Made by a program: the position numbers and the translations under genes | The notes under the pieces: generated by a model | What the model saw: only the letters and a program-made list of their open reading frames with translations | What the model was told of the DNA's origin: nothing | Database searches by the model: none | Shown here: positions 43,202 through 52,211 of the stretch, in pieces | Layout of the letters: every line of letters begins with the position of its first letter | How positions within the stretch are numbered: position 1 is the first letter of the stretch | Assembly: GCF_000165125.1 (NCBI RefSeq) | Contig: NZ_AEIU01000002.1 | Span: forward strand, 1-64,000 | DNA: 64,000 nt | Origin: Vibrio caribbeanicus ATCC BAA-2122 | GTDB lineage: Bacteria > Pseudomonadota > Gammaproteobacteria > Enterobacterales > Vibrionaceae | Direction: 5' to 3'

Positions 43202-44410
43202 CTATAGGTATTTATACGCGATCAACTGCCAATTCTTTTCACCAACAATACGAGTTAACCTTTCGATGAACCCTTGGCTAAATTGTCCATTTTCATCAAA
43301 ATCTAAAAACTTAATCATGTCGTCTAGGTCACTATGTTTACTTTGTAGGGCTTTATCAAGTTCATACCAAAATGCCGCACCTTTGATTGAAAAAATAGGG
43401 TAGTACTGATGGAGATTTTTTTTAGTTACATTCTCATTAGCCTGTATCAGTCCAGTACCTGAAAGGGAAAAGTTTTTGGCAAAAGTGCGCCAATTTTCAA
43501 CCGGTTTGTCCATAGCATAGCCAGTTCCGAATAAGGATTTAATGCCATAGTATTCCGCCAAGCTTTCGGCGGCCCAAACCGGGTGTTGGCGATTTTCTAG
43601 CAAATGAACGGATTCATGAGCGGCGAAGACAAGCATAGAGTGAATCGACTCATCGGTTAACATTCCACCCTGCATCGGTGTATTTACAACCACAGTATTT
43701 TTACCAATCACGCCTCTCCTTGATGTGAAATTGAAATGACTAGAGAAAAAAGCAATTTGCCAACTTGAAGAATTAGGGGCTGGGAAAATACGACTTATAT
43801 AATTGAGTTGATGCTTTAAGGTCGGTTTCCAAATAGATAAATGATTCATCACCACTTTACTATCGCTTTGCACGGTAATGGTCTTATTTTTAATTTGTAT
43901 GTCTTCTTTCTTTTGTCCTAATACCAGAAGCAGAGGCGGCTCCTCACTTTGGGGTAAAGGTTTACAAATACCACTAGGGGAGCAGACTGTTGCAGGGAGG
44001 TGGCCATGATGGCTTTCGAAACTGGGGAACGAGTTGTATTCGCTAATAAAAATCCATTGTTTATCAGGACTATAAGTATCAATGTGCTGCGTAGGATCGA
44101 GCCCTAGACGATCGACTTCTTGTAGAGTTAACGTCCATGTCACCTTTTCACAAAAAGTTGGTTCTTGATAATTTAACGTCTGACTGATCTTTGATGTGAC
44201 GCAATACAGAGTGGGCTGATTATTACGAGTTCGAAAAGAACGAGCTGGAATAGCTTTTATACTACCAAGTAATGAGGTATCGACTTCTATCATTATTTTA
44301 GAGGGATCTTTAGGAGATATTGATAATTGATAGAATAGTAAGTCCTGAGCATTGGATAAACTGATATTAAAGTATAAAAAGATAGCTACAATATATCCAT
44401 ATTTTCTCAT
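43202..44410 (-). CDS. Secreted HExxH zinc metallopeptidase-like protein
   Basis: A 402-residue exported protein (signal peptide MRKYGYIVAIFLYFNISLSNA). The C-terminal half contains AAHESVHLLENRQHPVWAAE: the zinc motif H265-E266-x-x-H269, then WAAESLAEYYG, whose Glu residues could be the third ligand as in gluzincins. The N-terminal 200 residues are beta-rich with cysteines (CVTS, CEKV, CSPSGIC). I do not recognise the exact peptidase family. The gene is convergent to the hypothetical protein at 42397. It adds to the window's set of secreted degradative enzymes. Confidence 0.7.
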   Translation of the reverse strand: MRKYGYIVAIFLYFNISLSNAQDLLFYQLSISPKDPSKIMIEVDTSLLGSIKAIPARSFRTRNNQPTLYCVTSKISQTLNYQEPTFCEKVTWTLTLQEVDRLGLDPTQHIDTYSPDKQWIFISEYNSFPSFESHHGHLPATVCSPSGICKPLPQSEEPPLLLVLGQKKEDIQIKNKTITVQSDSKVVMNHLSIWKPTLKHQLNYISRIFPAPNSSSWQIAFFSSHFNFTSRRGVIGKNTVVVNTPMQGGMLTDESIHSMLVFAAHESVHLLENRQHPVWAAESLAEYYGIKSLFGTGYAMDKPVENWRTFAKNFSLSGTGLIQANENVTKKNLHQYYPIFSIKGAAFWYELDKALQSKHSDLDDMIKFLDFDENGQFSQGFIERLTRIVGEKNWQLIAYKYL

Positions 44411-44646
44411 TGTCTTCCTCTTATGAATTGGAATAAATTATCATTATTTTTAATAAGTTAAATTCAAATTTTAAATATCAATTTATTCCTTAACTTATAC
44501 GAGCAAATATATCAGTAGTAAGATGTGATTGTATTGAATTTTATCACAAACAAACAAATAAAATTAATATTCTATTTTTAGTCAGTTGAATGATAGATAC
44601 ATATAAATGATATTATTTTTCCCAAATAATAATAAGGAAAAATACA

Positions 44647-45603
44647 ATGTACAAAATACTAGCAATGTCGGCAGCTTTGCTTGCTACTTCGGTTGCGGCT
44701 GAAGAAATCAGAATAGTCCCAGACATCAAGCGAGAACTACCCACTTATATTTCCGAACCTGATTTATATTCCGAACCCAGCTTTAATCCACTTGAGTTTG
44801 GTGAGGATTATCTGACGGGTTGGGCAGAGGCAAAGGTAAAGTTACCGGAGACATTGTCGTCCATCGAGCGAGTTTGTATTAATATATTACATGCTGAAAA
44901 ACCAGATAGTTCTGCCCCTCATCCTCAATCTGGCGTTGTTATCTATACATACAAAACAAATCAAAGTGGCAATAAATTTTTTAATACAACGATTGGAGAT
45001 AGGGTACAGCAAAAACGGGTCTCCGAGCATTGCTTCGATGAGTCTCCTTGGGTTTACCAAAACTGGTTAGCAGATAAAGAAATATTATTTACACCCTATA
45101 ATTCGAGCGGTGCCGAGATTGAAAAGGTCGAGGTCGTCGTTCGTGGCGACCTATCGCATTCTGATGAACCTTCAGAGTACGTTTTGGAGTATTTCGATTT
45201 TATAAAGACTTCTGGAATGGGACAAGCAAGTTCATTTTTCCACAGGGACGCTATTACAGAACTACAAGCAACCTTTGTTCAAGCTCTTCGAGAAGATAAA
45301 CCCAATGCGATGAGCATCAAATGGTTTACTTATGGATATGATAAGAGCCCTGAAGATATTGAATCGATGAACCCATATGATTTTATGAATCGTTTGTTGG
45401 CGATGTCAGAAAAGCCAGCCTTAAAAAGCGTAAAAATTATCAATGAATTTGGCACTGGAAGCAAAAAACATCTTGTGATTGAAAAAGTCGAGAGTGTATT
45501 TGAGGAGGATCTGACCCTTTTTGAAGTAGTGACGCTTGAGCAACGAGCTGGTCAGTGGAAATTAGAAATACCAAGACAACTGGCGATTATTCTTAATCAT
45601 TAA
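44647..45603 (+). CDS. Hypothetical exported protein, 318 residues
   Basis: An exported protein (signal peptide MYKILAMSAALLATSVAAEE) of unknown family, with AAGGAAAA before the ATG. Two cysteines (VCINIL and EHCFDE) lie in the first half, which looks beta-rich. From about residue 175 it has a helical start (EPSEYVLEYFDFIKTSG) and then strands IINEFGTGSKKHLVIEKVES and LFEVVTLEQRAGQWKLEIPR, a pattern like an NTF2-type or DUF4878-like domain. The gene stands next to the HExxH peptidase but is divergent. A repeat element separates its stop from its terminator. Confidence 0.7.
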   Translation: MYKILAMSAALLATSVAAEEIRIVPDIKRELPTYISEPDLYSEPSFNPLEFGEDYLTGWAEAKVKLPETLSSIERVCINILHAEKPDSSAPHPQSGVVIYTYKTNQSGNKFFNTTIGDRVQQKRVSEHCFDESPWVYQNWLADKEILFTPYNSSGAEIEKVEVVVRGDLSHSDEPSEYVLEYFDFIKTSGMGQASSFFHRDAITELQATFVQALREDKPNAMSIKWFTYGYDKSPEDIESMNPYDFMNRLLAMSEKPALKSVKIINEFGTGSKKHLVIEKVESVFEEDLTLFEVVTLEQRAGQWKLEIPRQLAIILNH

Positions 45604-45617
45604 TTTTTTTCAAACTA

Positions 45618-45717
45618 TATAACCAAGCGACTTCAAAATGCAGGATTCAAAGATTTACCTTGCCTGTAAAGCAAGCCATTCTTGCTGAATCTAGCGTTCT
45701 GAGGTTATAAGGGTATA
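45618..45717 (+). repeat. TATACCC-ended repeat element, 100-bp form
   Basis: It starts TATAACCAAGCGACTTCAAA, has the blocks ATGCAGGATTCA and TTGCCTGTAAAGCAAGCCAT, and ends CTGAGGTTATAAGGGTATA. Only the two ends of the full element are kept. It lies between the stop codon at 45603 and a strong terminator at 45718. Confidence 0.85.
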
Positions 45718-45764
45718 AAGGCACTCGCTACCGGGTTTACTCAGGTATCGAGTGCTTTTTTTTT
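45718..45764 (+). terminator. Terminator downstream of the repeat element
   Basis: GCACTCGCTACC pairs with GGTATCGAGTGC (one bulge) and is followed by eight T residues. It ends the transcript of the 44647 gene, just ahead of the sphingomyelinase gene. Confidence 0.88.
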
Positions 45765-45781
45765 AATTGTTGGAGTAAGAG

Positions 45782-47077
45782 ATGCGTTTATATTTGTGTA
45801 CTTTTATCATTCTCTCCATAATTCCGTTACAGACAGCTATCGCTGGAACGATTGTAAAACTTACCAATAATACCAGCCAAACCATTAATACGATTATAGT
45901 GAGTGATGGACCAAATGATTTATACACACCTTTGGAATCTGTGGTGACGCCACTGAGAACGGAAAAGATCCTCAACTTGTCTCGCTATAGCAATATTGAA
46001 GCGAATCGAGAATATTGGGTTTACCTTTTTCTCGGAGAGAATTTCTATGGGTTGAAAATTCATTTGCAAGGCAGTGTGTGGGGATCGTCAATGAGTTATA
46101 ATCTATTTGATCCCCAGGGCTCTGATGGTTTATCAGTTTCTGACCGAGACATTCACCACGTTTCTGATGGTGGTTTTAATTACTACCTAAAAGCGGTTTA
46201 TACGGGTGGCTATGATGATTTGCATATTGTTGTCGATGATATAGAGTCAAAGATCCCGACCACAGTGGATGATGGTTTGCGTATGATGACTTATAACACA
46301 TGGATGCTTCCTTATATTGGCCAAGAGAGAGATACTCGAGCTCGGTACATTGCTGAAGCAGTGAAAGGCTATGATGTGGTTTTTCTGCAAGAAGTCTTTG
46401 ATCTTGGCAATGAAGATACGATTAATTTTTTGATGTCAGAAGAGTACGTCTATCGCAGTGAAAAACTTACTGCTAATGATTCCAATACTTTTGATGGTGG
46501 TGTCCTGACGTACAGTAAATATCCTATCGAATTTCAAGATCAACTTGTTTTTGAGCATTGTACAGGCACAGACTGCTCAGGGGATAAAGGTGCCGTCTAC
46601 ACTAAAATCAATCATTCTGGTAAAGCTTATCATTTGTTTAATATTCATCTTGGAGCTTGGAATGGCGACCAGCACCGCCAAACTCGCATGGCTCAACTGG
46701 GTGAGTTACGAGTTTTTATTTCTGCACAGCAAATAGCAGAGCATGAGCCAGTCATCGTAGGCGGCGATTTTAATATCGACCGAGAGCATTACCCCGAAGA
46801 TTTTCAGCAGATGTTACGTATTTTAGACGCGTACGATCCGGGAGAATCAAGTCCTTTCAGGTATTCCAGTGATCCTTATTTAAATCACTTTAGTCTCAAC
46901 AATGATTCAACGGCAATTGATCGAGAACGTTTAGACTACGTCCTGTTACTAAAATCCACCTCCCCCAAACGTTACATCAATAGTGTGTTGCCAAGAAGGG
47001 TATTTACCTCAGAGCTATGGGGTAAGTGGGAGCTATCCGATCATTTCGCCGTTGAAGCGTTGATTGAAATAGAATAA
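45782..47077 (+). CDS. Secreted sphingomyelinase-like phosphodiesterase
   Basis: A 431-residue exported protein (signal peptide MRLYLCTFIILSIIPLQTAIA). Residues 22-155 form an N-terminal beta-rich domain starting TIVKLTNNTSQTINTIIVSD. Residues about 160-430 form the endonuclease/exonuclease/phosphatase fold of neutral sphingomyelinases: MMTYNTWMLP, VVFLQEVFD with the metal-binding Glu, FNIHLGAW, VGGDFNIDRE, RLDYVL and WELSDHFAVEA with catalytic Asp-His. It should hydrolyse sphingomyelin or a similar choline lipid outside the cell. It differs from the enzyme at 8497 in domain order (extra domain at the N-terminus instead of the C-terminus). It precedes the TRAP genes by 70 bases. Confidence 0.88.
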   Translation: MRLYLCTFIILSIIPLQTAIAGTIVKLTNNTSQTINTIIVSDGPNDLYTPLESVVTPLRTEKILNLSRYSNIEANREYWVYLFLGENFYGLKIHLQGSVWGSSMSYNLFDPQGSDGLSVSDRDIHHVSDGGFNYYLKAVYTGGYDDLHIVVDDIESKIPTTVDDGLRMMTYNTWMLPYIGQERDTRARYIAEAVKGYDVVFLQEVFDLGNEDTINFLMSEEYVYRSEKLTANDSNTFDGGVLTYSKYPIEFQDQLVFEHCTGTDCSGDKGAVYTKINHSGKAYHLFNIHLGAWNGDQHRQTRMAQLGELRVFISAQQIAEHEPVIVGGDFNIDREHYPEDFQQMLRILDAYDPGESSPFRYSSDPYLNHFSLNNDSTAIDRERLDYVLLLKSTSPKRYINSVLPRRVFTSELWGKWELSDHFAVEALIEIE

Positions 47078-47146
47078 AGAGTTCAATATTAATAAAAACA
47101 GACAGAAGTAAACTAGTAAGTTCCTAAATACAAGGAGAGTATATAT

Positions 47147-48154
47147 ATGAAAATCAGAAAAACCGTTAAGGCCTTGGCGCTACTTTTCTCTACCCTGAGT
47201 TATGGAGCGCACGCCGCTCAAGATCAACGTAGCTATATACTAGCAACAGCCTCGACTGGGGGAACCTATTATCCAGTTGGAGTAGCACTAGCAACATTAA
47301 GTAAAGTGAAATTGACCACAAAACACAACTTTTCATTGTCCGCAATCAGCTCTGCTGGATCAGGTGAAAATGTAAAGCTATTAAATGATAACGAGGCTCA
47401 ATTTGCTATCTTACAAGGTCTTTACGGCGCATGGGCATGGAATGGACAAGGGCCTTATAATGGTAAACAGCAAACACATTTGCGTTCAGTCTCTATGTTA
47501 TGGCAGAACGTAGAACACTTTATTGTCCGTTCTGAATTAGCAAAAAGTGGTAATGTCAGTGATCTCAATAACCTCCGTGGCGAAAAGTTCTCAATAGGTA
47601 AGAAGAATTCTGGGACAGAAAACTCTGGTCGACAAATTATGAAAGGTTTGAACATCGATCCGGAACAGTTCAAATTAGCATATATGGGTTACGGAAGCAG
47701 TGCGAGTGCATTGCAAAATGGTACTATCGAAGGCATGAATACGCCAGCAGGAGTGCCAGTTGGTGCGGTAACTCAAGCATTTGCAGCTCTGGGTGAGGAT
47801 ATTAAGCTACTTTCTTTCACCGATGAGCAAATAAAACAAGCGAATGGTAACTACAACTTATGGACTAAATATGAGATCCCCGCAGACACTTACCCTAGCG
47901 TCAACAAGCCCATTACCACCATTGCACAACCGAACTTTCTTGCTGTGCGCGACGATGTCTCTGATGAAGACGTTTATCAGTTAACAAAAGCTATCTACGA
48001 GAACCTAACTTTCTTACAAAGCATCCATAAAGCGACGAAAGCTATGGCACTGGAAAAGGCAATCGCAGGTTTACCTGTGCCACTTCATCCGGGCGCTGCA
48101 AAATTCTATCGTGAGATGGGCATTACCATTCCTGAGCAATTGACGATCAAATAA
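47147..48154 (+). CDS. TAXI-family TRAP transporter solute-binding protein
   Basis: A 335-residue periplasmic protein (signal peptide ending near AHA, residue 24). The TAXI signature is near the start: LATASTGGTYYPVGVALATL, followed by SAGSGENVKLLNDNEAQFAI and then GEKFSIGKKNSGTENSGRQIM and TPAGVPVGA. It binds a substrate (glutamate-like or other organic acids in known cases) and hands it to the fused TRAP permease encoded 68 bases downstream. A strong AAGGAGAG site precedes the ATG. No regulator is adjacent. Confidence 0.93.
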   Translation: MKIRKTVKALALLFSTLSYGAHAAQDQRSYILATASTGGTYYPVGVALATLSKVKLTTKHNFSLSAISSAGSGENVKLLNDNEAQFAILQGLYGAWAWNGQGPYNGKQQTHLRSVSMLWQNVEHFIVRSELAKSGNVSDLNNLRGEKFSIGKKNSGTENSGRQIMKGLNIDPEQFKLAYMGYGSSASALQNGTIEGMNTPAGVPVGAVTQAFAALGEDIKLLSFTDEQIKQANGNYNLWTKYEIPADTYPSVNKPITTIAQPNFLAVRDDVSDEDVYQLTKAIYENLTFLQSIHKATKAMALEKAIAGLPVPLHPGAAKFYREMGITIPEQLTIK

Positions 48155-48222
48155 TGCATAAAACCACAAATAAAACCTATGTTAATGGGTCAAAAAATAC
48201 TGGGTCGGATTAGGAGCTGTTA

Positions 48223-50358
48223 ATGTCTGATAATTTGCAACAAGAGCTCAAGAAGTTTGAGCTCTCCACGAGAGAAGGCGTACCGTGGGTGAGAGGCACA
48301 GTAACCGTGTTGGCGGTATTACTGTCTCTATTGCATCTTTGGTTTAATACCCTGTCTACATGGTCTGAACTATGGATTTCAGCCACGCACTTTGCGGGCT
48401 TTGCTGTCATCTGTGCTTTGTGGTATCCCGCCCATTCACGTTTAATAAACAGCAAATTAGCACTAGGGCTTGATGTTTTATTGGCATTGGGTGCGTTGGC
48501 TTGCTTAATTTATCTACCCTACGCAGAACAAGCTCTTTATGAACGTGGCGTGGAATTTGTCACTAGTGATTGGTTCTTTTCGATATTAGCAATTGTTATT
48601 GTTTTAGAGCTAATACGTCGTACCATGGGCTGGTTCATTCCTTGTCTTATCCTTATATGCCTGAGCTATGTTGTGTTCTGGGGTGAGTGGGCTAGCGGGA
48701 TTTTCCACTTCCCTGGCCTGAGCATGGAAACTTTATTGTATCGAAGTTTCTTTTCCTCGGAAGGTATGTTCGGTGCGATTTCACGCATCAGTTGGACATT
48801 TGTGTTTATGTTCATTTTATTCGGAGCATTTCTGGTTCGCTCTGGTGTCGGGGACTACATCATCGATGTCGCCCGAGCTGCGGCTGGTAAAGTAATAGGT
48901 GGCCCAGGGTTTATTGCAGTCATCGGTTCTGGATTGATGGGTTCGGTGTCCGGTTCGAGTGTGGCTAATACCGTTTCAACGGGCGTGATCAGTATTCCTC
49001 TGATGCAAAAAGCAGGATTTCCTGCAAGATTTGCAGCAGGAGTTGAAGCCGCGGCATCAACGGGAGGGCAATTAATGCCGCCCGTTATGGGGGCAGGGGC
49101 CTTTATTATGGCCTCATATACGCAAATACCTTATATGGATATTGTGACTCTGTCTTTGATGCCAGCACTGATTTATTTTCTATCCGTAGCGTTTTTTGTT
49201 CGTATTGAAGCTAAGCGTAGTGGTGTACAAAAAATCGAGCACACTGAAGTTTCTTTGTTAAAAGTCATTCTCTCTGGGTGGCACAATTTAATTCCGATTG
49301 TGGTTTTGGTCTTTTTACTCGTTGAAGGCTTTACGCCGACGTATGCCGCGGGAATCTCCATTCTATCTGTGATTGTTGCCTCTTGGTTTTCTAAACATCA
49401 TAAAATGGGTCCCAAGGCAGTCTTTGAGGCGCTGGCTAACGGTGCGAAAAACATGGCAACGACGGCTATCTTACTGGTAGGTATTGGTCTGGTTATTAAT
49501 GTCATCACCACAACGGGTATCGGTAATACCTTCTCTTTGATGATCAACAGTTGGGCTGACGGTAACCTTATGATCATGCTGATCTTGGTTGCTCTGGCCT
49601 CATTGATTCTAGGGATGGGCTTGCCTGTCACTGCGGCATACATTGTTTTGGGTACATTATCTGCGCCAGCCTTGTATAAGTTGCTGGCGGAGGGCCAACT
49701 GGTAGAGTTGATGATGCAAGGAAATCTTAATGAAGAAGCTAAGGCCATCTTTATGCTTGCCGCTCCAGATCAACTGTCTTTGTTAAATGGTCCTATCACT
49801 GAGGAGGTTGCGATGTCGCTGCTCTCTGCTGTGCCACCAGACTTTATGCCAACGCTCCTAGAGCAAAGTTTGGGCGCAGAAGTGATCGCTCTTGCTTTAT
49901 TGTCTGCGCATTTAATCATATTCTGGTTGTCTCAAGACAGTAATGTTACCCCTCCCGTATGTTTGACGGCATTCGCTGCTGCGACAATCGCGCGAACGCC
50001 TCCGATGCGAACTGGCATGACGGCGTGGAAAATTGCTAAGGGTCTTTACTTAGTGCCATTGCTTATTGCTTACACTGGGCTGATCAGCTGGGATCTAGGT
50101 ACTGTTATGATGACATCGGTTTTTGCGATTCTGGGGTGCTACGCCATCATCGCAGCGATGGAAGGTTACTTGGAAGGGCCATTAACTTGGCTATTAAGGC
50201 TAGTACTGGGCATGGTTGGGGTCGCACTGATTTGGCCAGATACGGGTGAAGTCTTCAAGATCATCTCGTCGGGTCTATTTATCGCGCTATTCTGGGCCAG
50301 TCGACGATTTGCTGCTTCAAAAGCAAAAAGCAATTCGTCTGATAATATAGTTAACTAA
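48223..50358 (+). CDS. TRAP transporter fused DctQM permease
   Basis: A 711-residue inner-membrane protein with about 17 helices. The first 170 residues hold the small DctQ-like part (four or so helices). The rest is the DctM-like large subunit, with SGSSVANTVSTGVISIPLM, GGQLMPPVMGAGAFIMA, LGMGLPVTAAYIVLG and DSNVTPPVCLTAFAAATI, all typical of the 4TM/12TM fused TRAP family that pairs with TAXI binding proteins. It drives uptake with the sodium or proton gradient. It ends 15 bases before a convergent gene and shares a terminator whose stem overlaps that gene's last codons. Confidence 0.93.
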   Translation: MSDNLQQELKKFELSTREGVPWVRGTVTVLAVLLSLLHLWFNTLSTWSELWISATHFAGFAVICALWYPAHSRLINSKLALGLDVLLALGALACLIYLPYAEQALYERGVEFVTSDWFFSILAIVIVLELIRRTMGWFIPCLILICLSYVVFWGEWASGIFHFPGLSMETLLYRSFFSSEGMFGAISRISWTFVFMFILFGAFLVRSGVGDYIIDVARAAAGKVIGGPGFIAVIGSGLMGSVSGSSVANTVSTGVISIPLMQKAGFPARFAAGVEAAASTGGQLMPPVMGAGAFIMASYTQIPYMDIVTLSLMPALIYFLSVAFFVRIEAKRSGVQKIEHTEVSLLKVILSGWHNLIPIVVLVFLLVEGFTPTYAAGISILSVIVASWFSKHHKMGPKAVFEALANGAKNMATTAILLVGIGLVINVITTTGIGNTFSLMINSWADGNLMIMLILVALASLILGMGLPVTAAYIVLGTLSAPALYKLLAEGQLVELMMQGNLNEEAKAIFMLAAPDQLSLLNGPITEEVAMSLLSAVPPDFMPTLLEQSLGAEVIALALLSAHLIIFWLSQDSNVTPPVCLTAFAAATIARTPPMRTGMTAWKIAKGLYLVPLLIAYTGLISWDLGTVMMTSVFAILGCYAIIAAMEGYLEGPLTWLLRLVLGMVGVALIWPDTGEVFKIISSGLFIALFWASRRFAASKAKSNSSDNIVN

Positions 50359-50365
50359 CCCTAGA

Positions 50366-50391
50366 GACTGGCTCATATAATTGAGCCAGTC
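50366..50391. terminator. Terminator overlapping the end of the PPC-domain gene
   Basis: GACTGGCTCA pairs with TGAGCCAGTC around TATAAT, followed by CTTTG. It lies after the TRAP gene and spans the stop codon of the convergent gene at 50373. Confidence 0.8.
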
Positions 50392-50795
50392 TTTGTCACC
50401 ACCAATTCAGTAAACCCTGTGTTGTTATCAAACTCTCGTGCAAAGCGGTATGAGGGATAACTGAGCATTACCAACTCTGCAGTTGTATCGATAACACTAT
50501 TATCGAGCAAGTGCCCACCGACCACCTCACCAGAACGTTTGGCGACCGATATATGGATATGAAGGTGCTCAGGAGATAAGGTCCCCATCAGAGAGACAAT
50601 TTCTAGCGGTTCTGACAGAGACAAGGTTTCTTCTGCGCCTGCGAGGCGAATGTTGAGTGTTGACAGTGAGCCAACGCACGAAGCGATGCTGCCTGCATTC
50701 ATTTTATGCTCGTGGACTAGCTCAAATATGGCTTCTTTTAGACACATCCCCGGAGCTAAACGTTTCGCAATCGGAACAACGGATAAACGGCTCAC
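50373..50795 (-). CDS. PPC/DUF296-domain protein
   Basis: A 140-residue cytosolic protein that starts with GTG. It is made of one PPC (DUF296) domain: LAPGMCLKEAIFELVHEHKM, then GSIASCVGSLSTLNIRL, and the metal-binding-type PEHLHIHISV plus GEVVGGHLLD. Plant members carry AT-hooks; bacterial ones are free-standing trimers of unknown function. The gene directly abuts the stop codon of the DUF1496 gene upstream, so the two are probably co-transcribed. Confidence 0.88.
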   Translation of the reverse strand: MSRLSVVPIAKRLAPGMCLKEAIFELVHEHKMNAGSIASCVGSLSTLNIRLAGAEETLSLSEPLEIVSLMGTLSPEHLHIHISVAKRSGEVVGGHLLDNSVIDTTAELVMLSYPSYRFAREFDNNTGFTELVVTKTGSII

Positions 50796-51110
50796 TTAAT
50801 TAACCGAGTAGCTATTCGTGGAACGATTGGAACTTTTTTGGGCATTTTTTCGTTTAGGCTTAGAATCATTGAGCAGTAGCCACTTGAGTTTACCATTGGT
50901 TTCAAAGTCGTTGGCAGCACCACAGCTTATGAAGTAATCACTTACTTGAATGATCGCACCCTCGGAATAGGCGTGGTTTTGATAATAGCAGACACGTTTG
51001 GATAACTCAGTTGCATTGATACCAACGATGGCGTGATTGTTTTGTGGTAGCGTATTGGCAAGGGTGGGGAAAGACAATAAACACAGGCTCAAAGCAGTCA
51101 GTTTTCTCAT
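50796..51110 (-). CDS. YnjH/DUF1496-like exported protein
   Basis: A 104-residue protein with signal peptide MRKLTALSLCLLSFPTLA. The core VCYYQNHAYSEGAIIQVSDYFISC matches DUF1496 (E. coli YnjH) as I remember it: two Cys flanking Y-x-x-x-Y-S-E-G-A. The tail is long, basic and low in complexity (KPKRKNAQKSSNRSTNSYSVN). Function unknown. It sits between the PLP-enzyme gene and the PPC gene, nine bases after the PLP gene stop, suggesting a three-gene operon. Confidence 0.78.
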   Translation of the reverse strand: MRKLTALSLCLLSFPTLANTLPQNNHAIVGINATELSKRVCYYQNHAYSEGAIIQVSDYFISCGAANDFETNGKLKWLLLNDSKPKRKNAQKSSNRSTNSYSVN

Positions 51111-51119
51111 AATGTTCTC

Positions 51120-52016
51120 CTAAATAGAACTAAATTTTCGTTGGTAACGTGGCAGCATGCTCTCGTTCCCAAGTAATCCGCCTTGGTGTACATACAACAG
51201 ATGCTTGTCGGTGTTTTGCGGATACCATAATGATAAACACCGCCACATCATGGGATCATAAAGTAAATCAAATTCAACGCCAGTATCTGTACACAATTGC
51301 TGCCAAGTACGAAAGTCCTCTTCATATAGCTTGGCAAAATGGTGTTTGTTTTCAAGCTCTAATATGTGAGGAAAGTCAGACTCTCTCAGTGCCATAAACT
51401 GTTCAATCAGATATTGTTTACCTCCGACACATGGACAGGTTAGCACTTCGATGGCAGCAGGTTTAAGGAACTTATGTAAATATAGGGCTGTAGTTCCAGT
51501 TCCGGAAGGGAGTGCGACGGCAACAGGTTGGGCTACATTTTGACTTGCCCAATCGATGATTTCTTGGGCTAACCGCCGGACCCCTGACATAGCTTCTTCA
51601 CTGTGTCCTCCTTCTGGAATGACCAAGGTATGACTTTGGGTCTGACGTGGCTCGCGAAAATGTTCCTCTAGTACTTTGTCGTAGTCATTGGTCTCAATGA
51701 TTTGAGCACCAAGTTCGAGTGCCCCTCTATAGTTGCCCATCGGATGATTTTTCAGCCAGGTTGGAATACGTTCAACATAGAATTTAAGTTGCCAACCTTT
51801 GAGTTTTGCTAGCGCAGCCATAGAGTACAAAGAGTTGGACTGTACGCCACCTTGGCTCATCAATGTCGTGATCTCTGGTTGCTCCAGTTCGAGCCATGCG
51901 GATAGCTTACGCGCTTTATTACCGCTGAATTGATGGTGCAGCAGATCATCTCGCTTGAGAGAGAAGGGAATATCACCAAATGTGTGTGCAGTGACAGGAG
52001 TATTCGATAGCTTCAT
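51120..52016 (-). CDS. ACC deaminase / D-cysteine desulfhydrase-family PLP enzyme
   Basis: A 298-residue fold-type II PLP enzyme from the ATG at 52016. SLKRDDLLHHQFSGNKARKL places the PLP lysine at K34, followed by MSQGGVQSNSLYSMAALA and the phosphate-binding loop ALPSGTGTTALYLH. The family includes D-cysteine desulfhydrase and 1-aminocyclopropane-1-carboxylate deaminase; many marine members are uncharacterised. The sequence is diverged from both, so I leave the substrate open. Upstream on the same strand lies a terminator-like hairpin (52103-52133) and an 18-codon frame rich in Leu, Ile and Thr, which could be an attenuator. Confidence 0.85.
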   Translation of the reverse strand: MKLSNTPVTAHTFGDIPFSLKRDDLLHHQFSGNKARKLSAWLELEQPEITTLMSQGGVQSNSLYSMAALAKLKGWQLKFYVERIPTWLKNHPMGNYRGALELGAQIIETNDYDKVLEEHFREPRQTQSHTLVIPEGGHSEEAMSGVRRLAQEIIDWASQNVAQPVAVALPSGTGTTALYLHKFLKPAAIEVLTCPCVGGKQYLIEQFMALRESDFPHILELENKHHFAKLYEEDFRTWQQLCTDTGVEFDLLYDPMMWRCLSLWYPQNTDKHLLYVHQGGLLGNESMLPRYQRKFSSI

Positions 52017-52102
52017 TTCGTTGTATTTCTTAGCACCAAGGTTCAAGTGCCAGGCTGAGTCAGAGTAGAAATTCGGATACTCGAAATTGTAACAAGCGTG
52101 AT

Positions 52103-52133
52103 AAAAAAAGCCCAGAGCAAAGGGGCTCTGGGC
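52103..52133 (-). terminator. Terminator-like hairpin upstream of the PLP gene
   Basis: On the minus strand GCCCAGAGC pairs with GCTCTGGGC and is followed by seven T residues. It lies 87 bases before the start of the PLP gene and after a short leader frame. It ends a transcript begun further upstream, perhaps conditionally. Confidence 0.8.
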
Positions 52134-52154
52134 GGATACAAATAAACATAGGAG

Positions 52155-52211
52155 TTAATAAAAAGCAGTGGTGGTAAGTATGCGTATTACGTCAATAAGC
52201 ATAATCAGCAT
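52155..52211 (-). CDS. Possible 18-residue leader peptide
   Basis: ATG at 52211 starts an 18-codon frame encoding MLIMLIDVIRILTTTAFY: seven Ile or Leu residues and three consecutive Thr. It ends 22 bases before the terminator-like hairpin. The frame lies in a 13-bp inverted repeat (52171-52183 / 52208-52220). The layout recalls amino-acid attenuators, but the ribosome-binding site is weak and no antiterminator pairing is obvious. Confidence 0.35.
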   Translation of the reverse strand: MLIMLIDVIRILTTTAFY

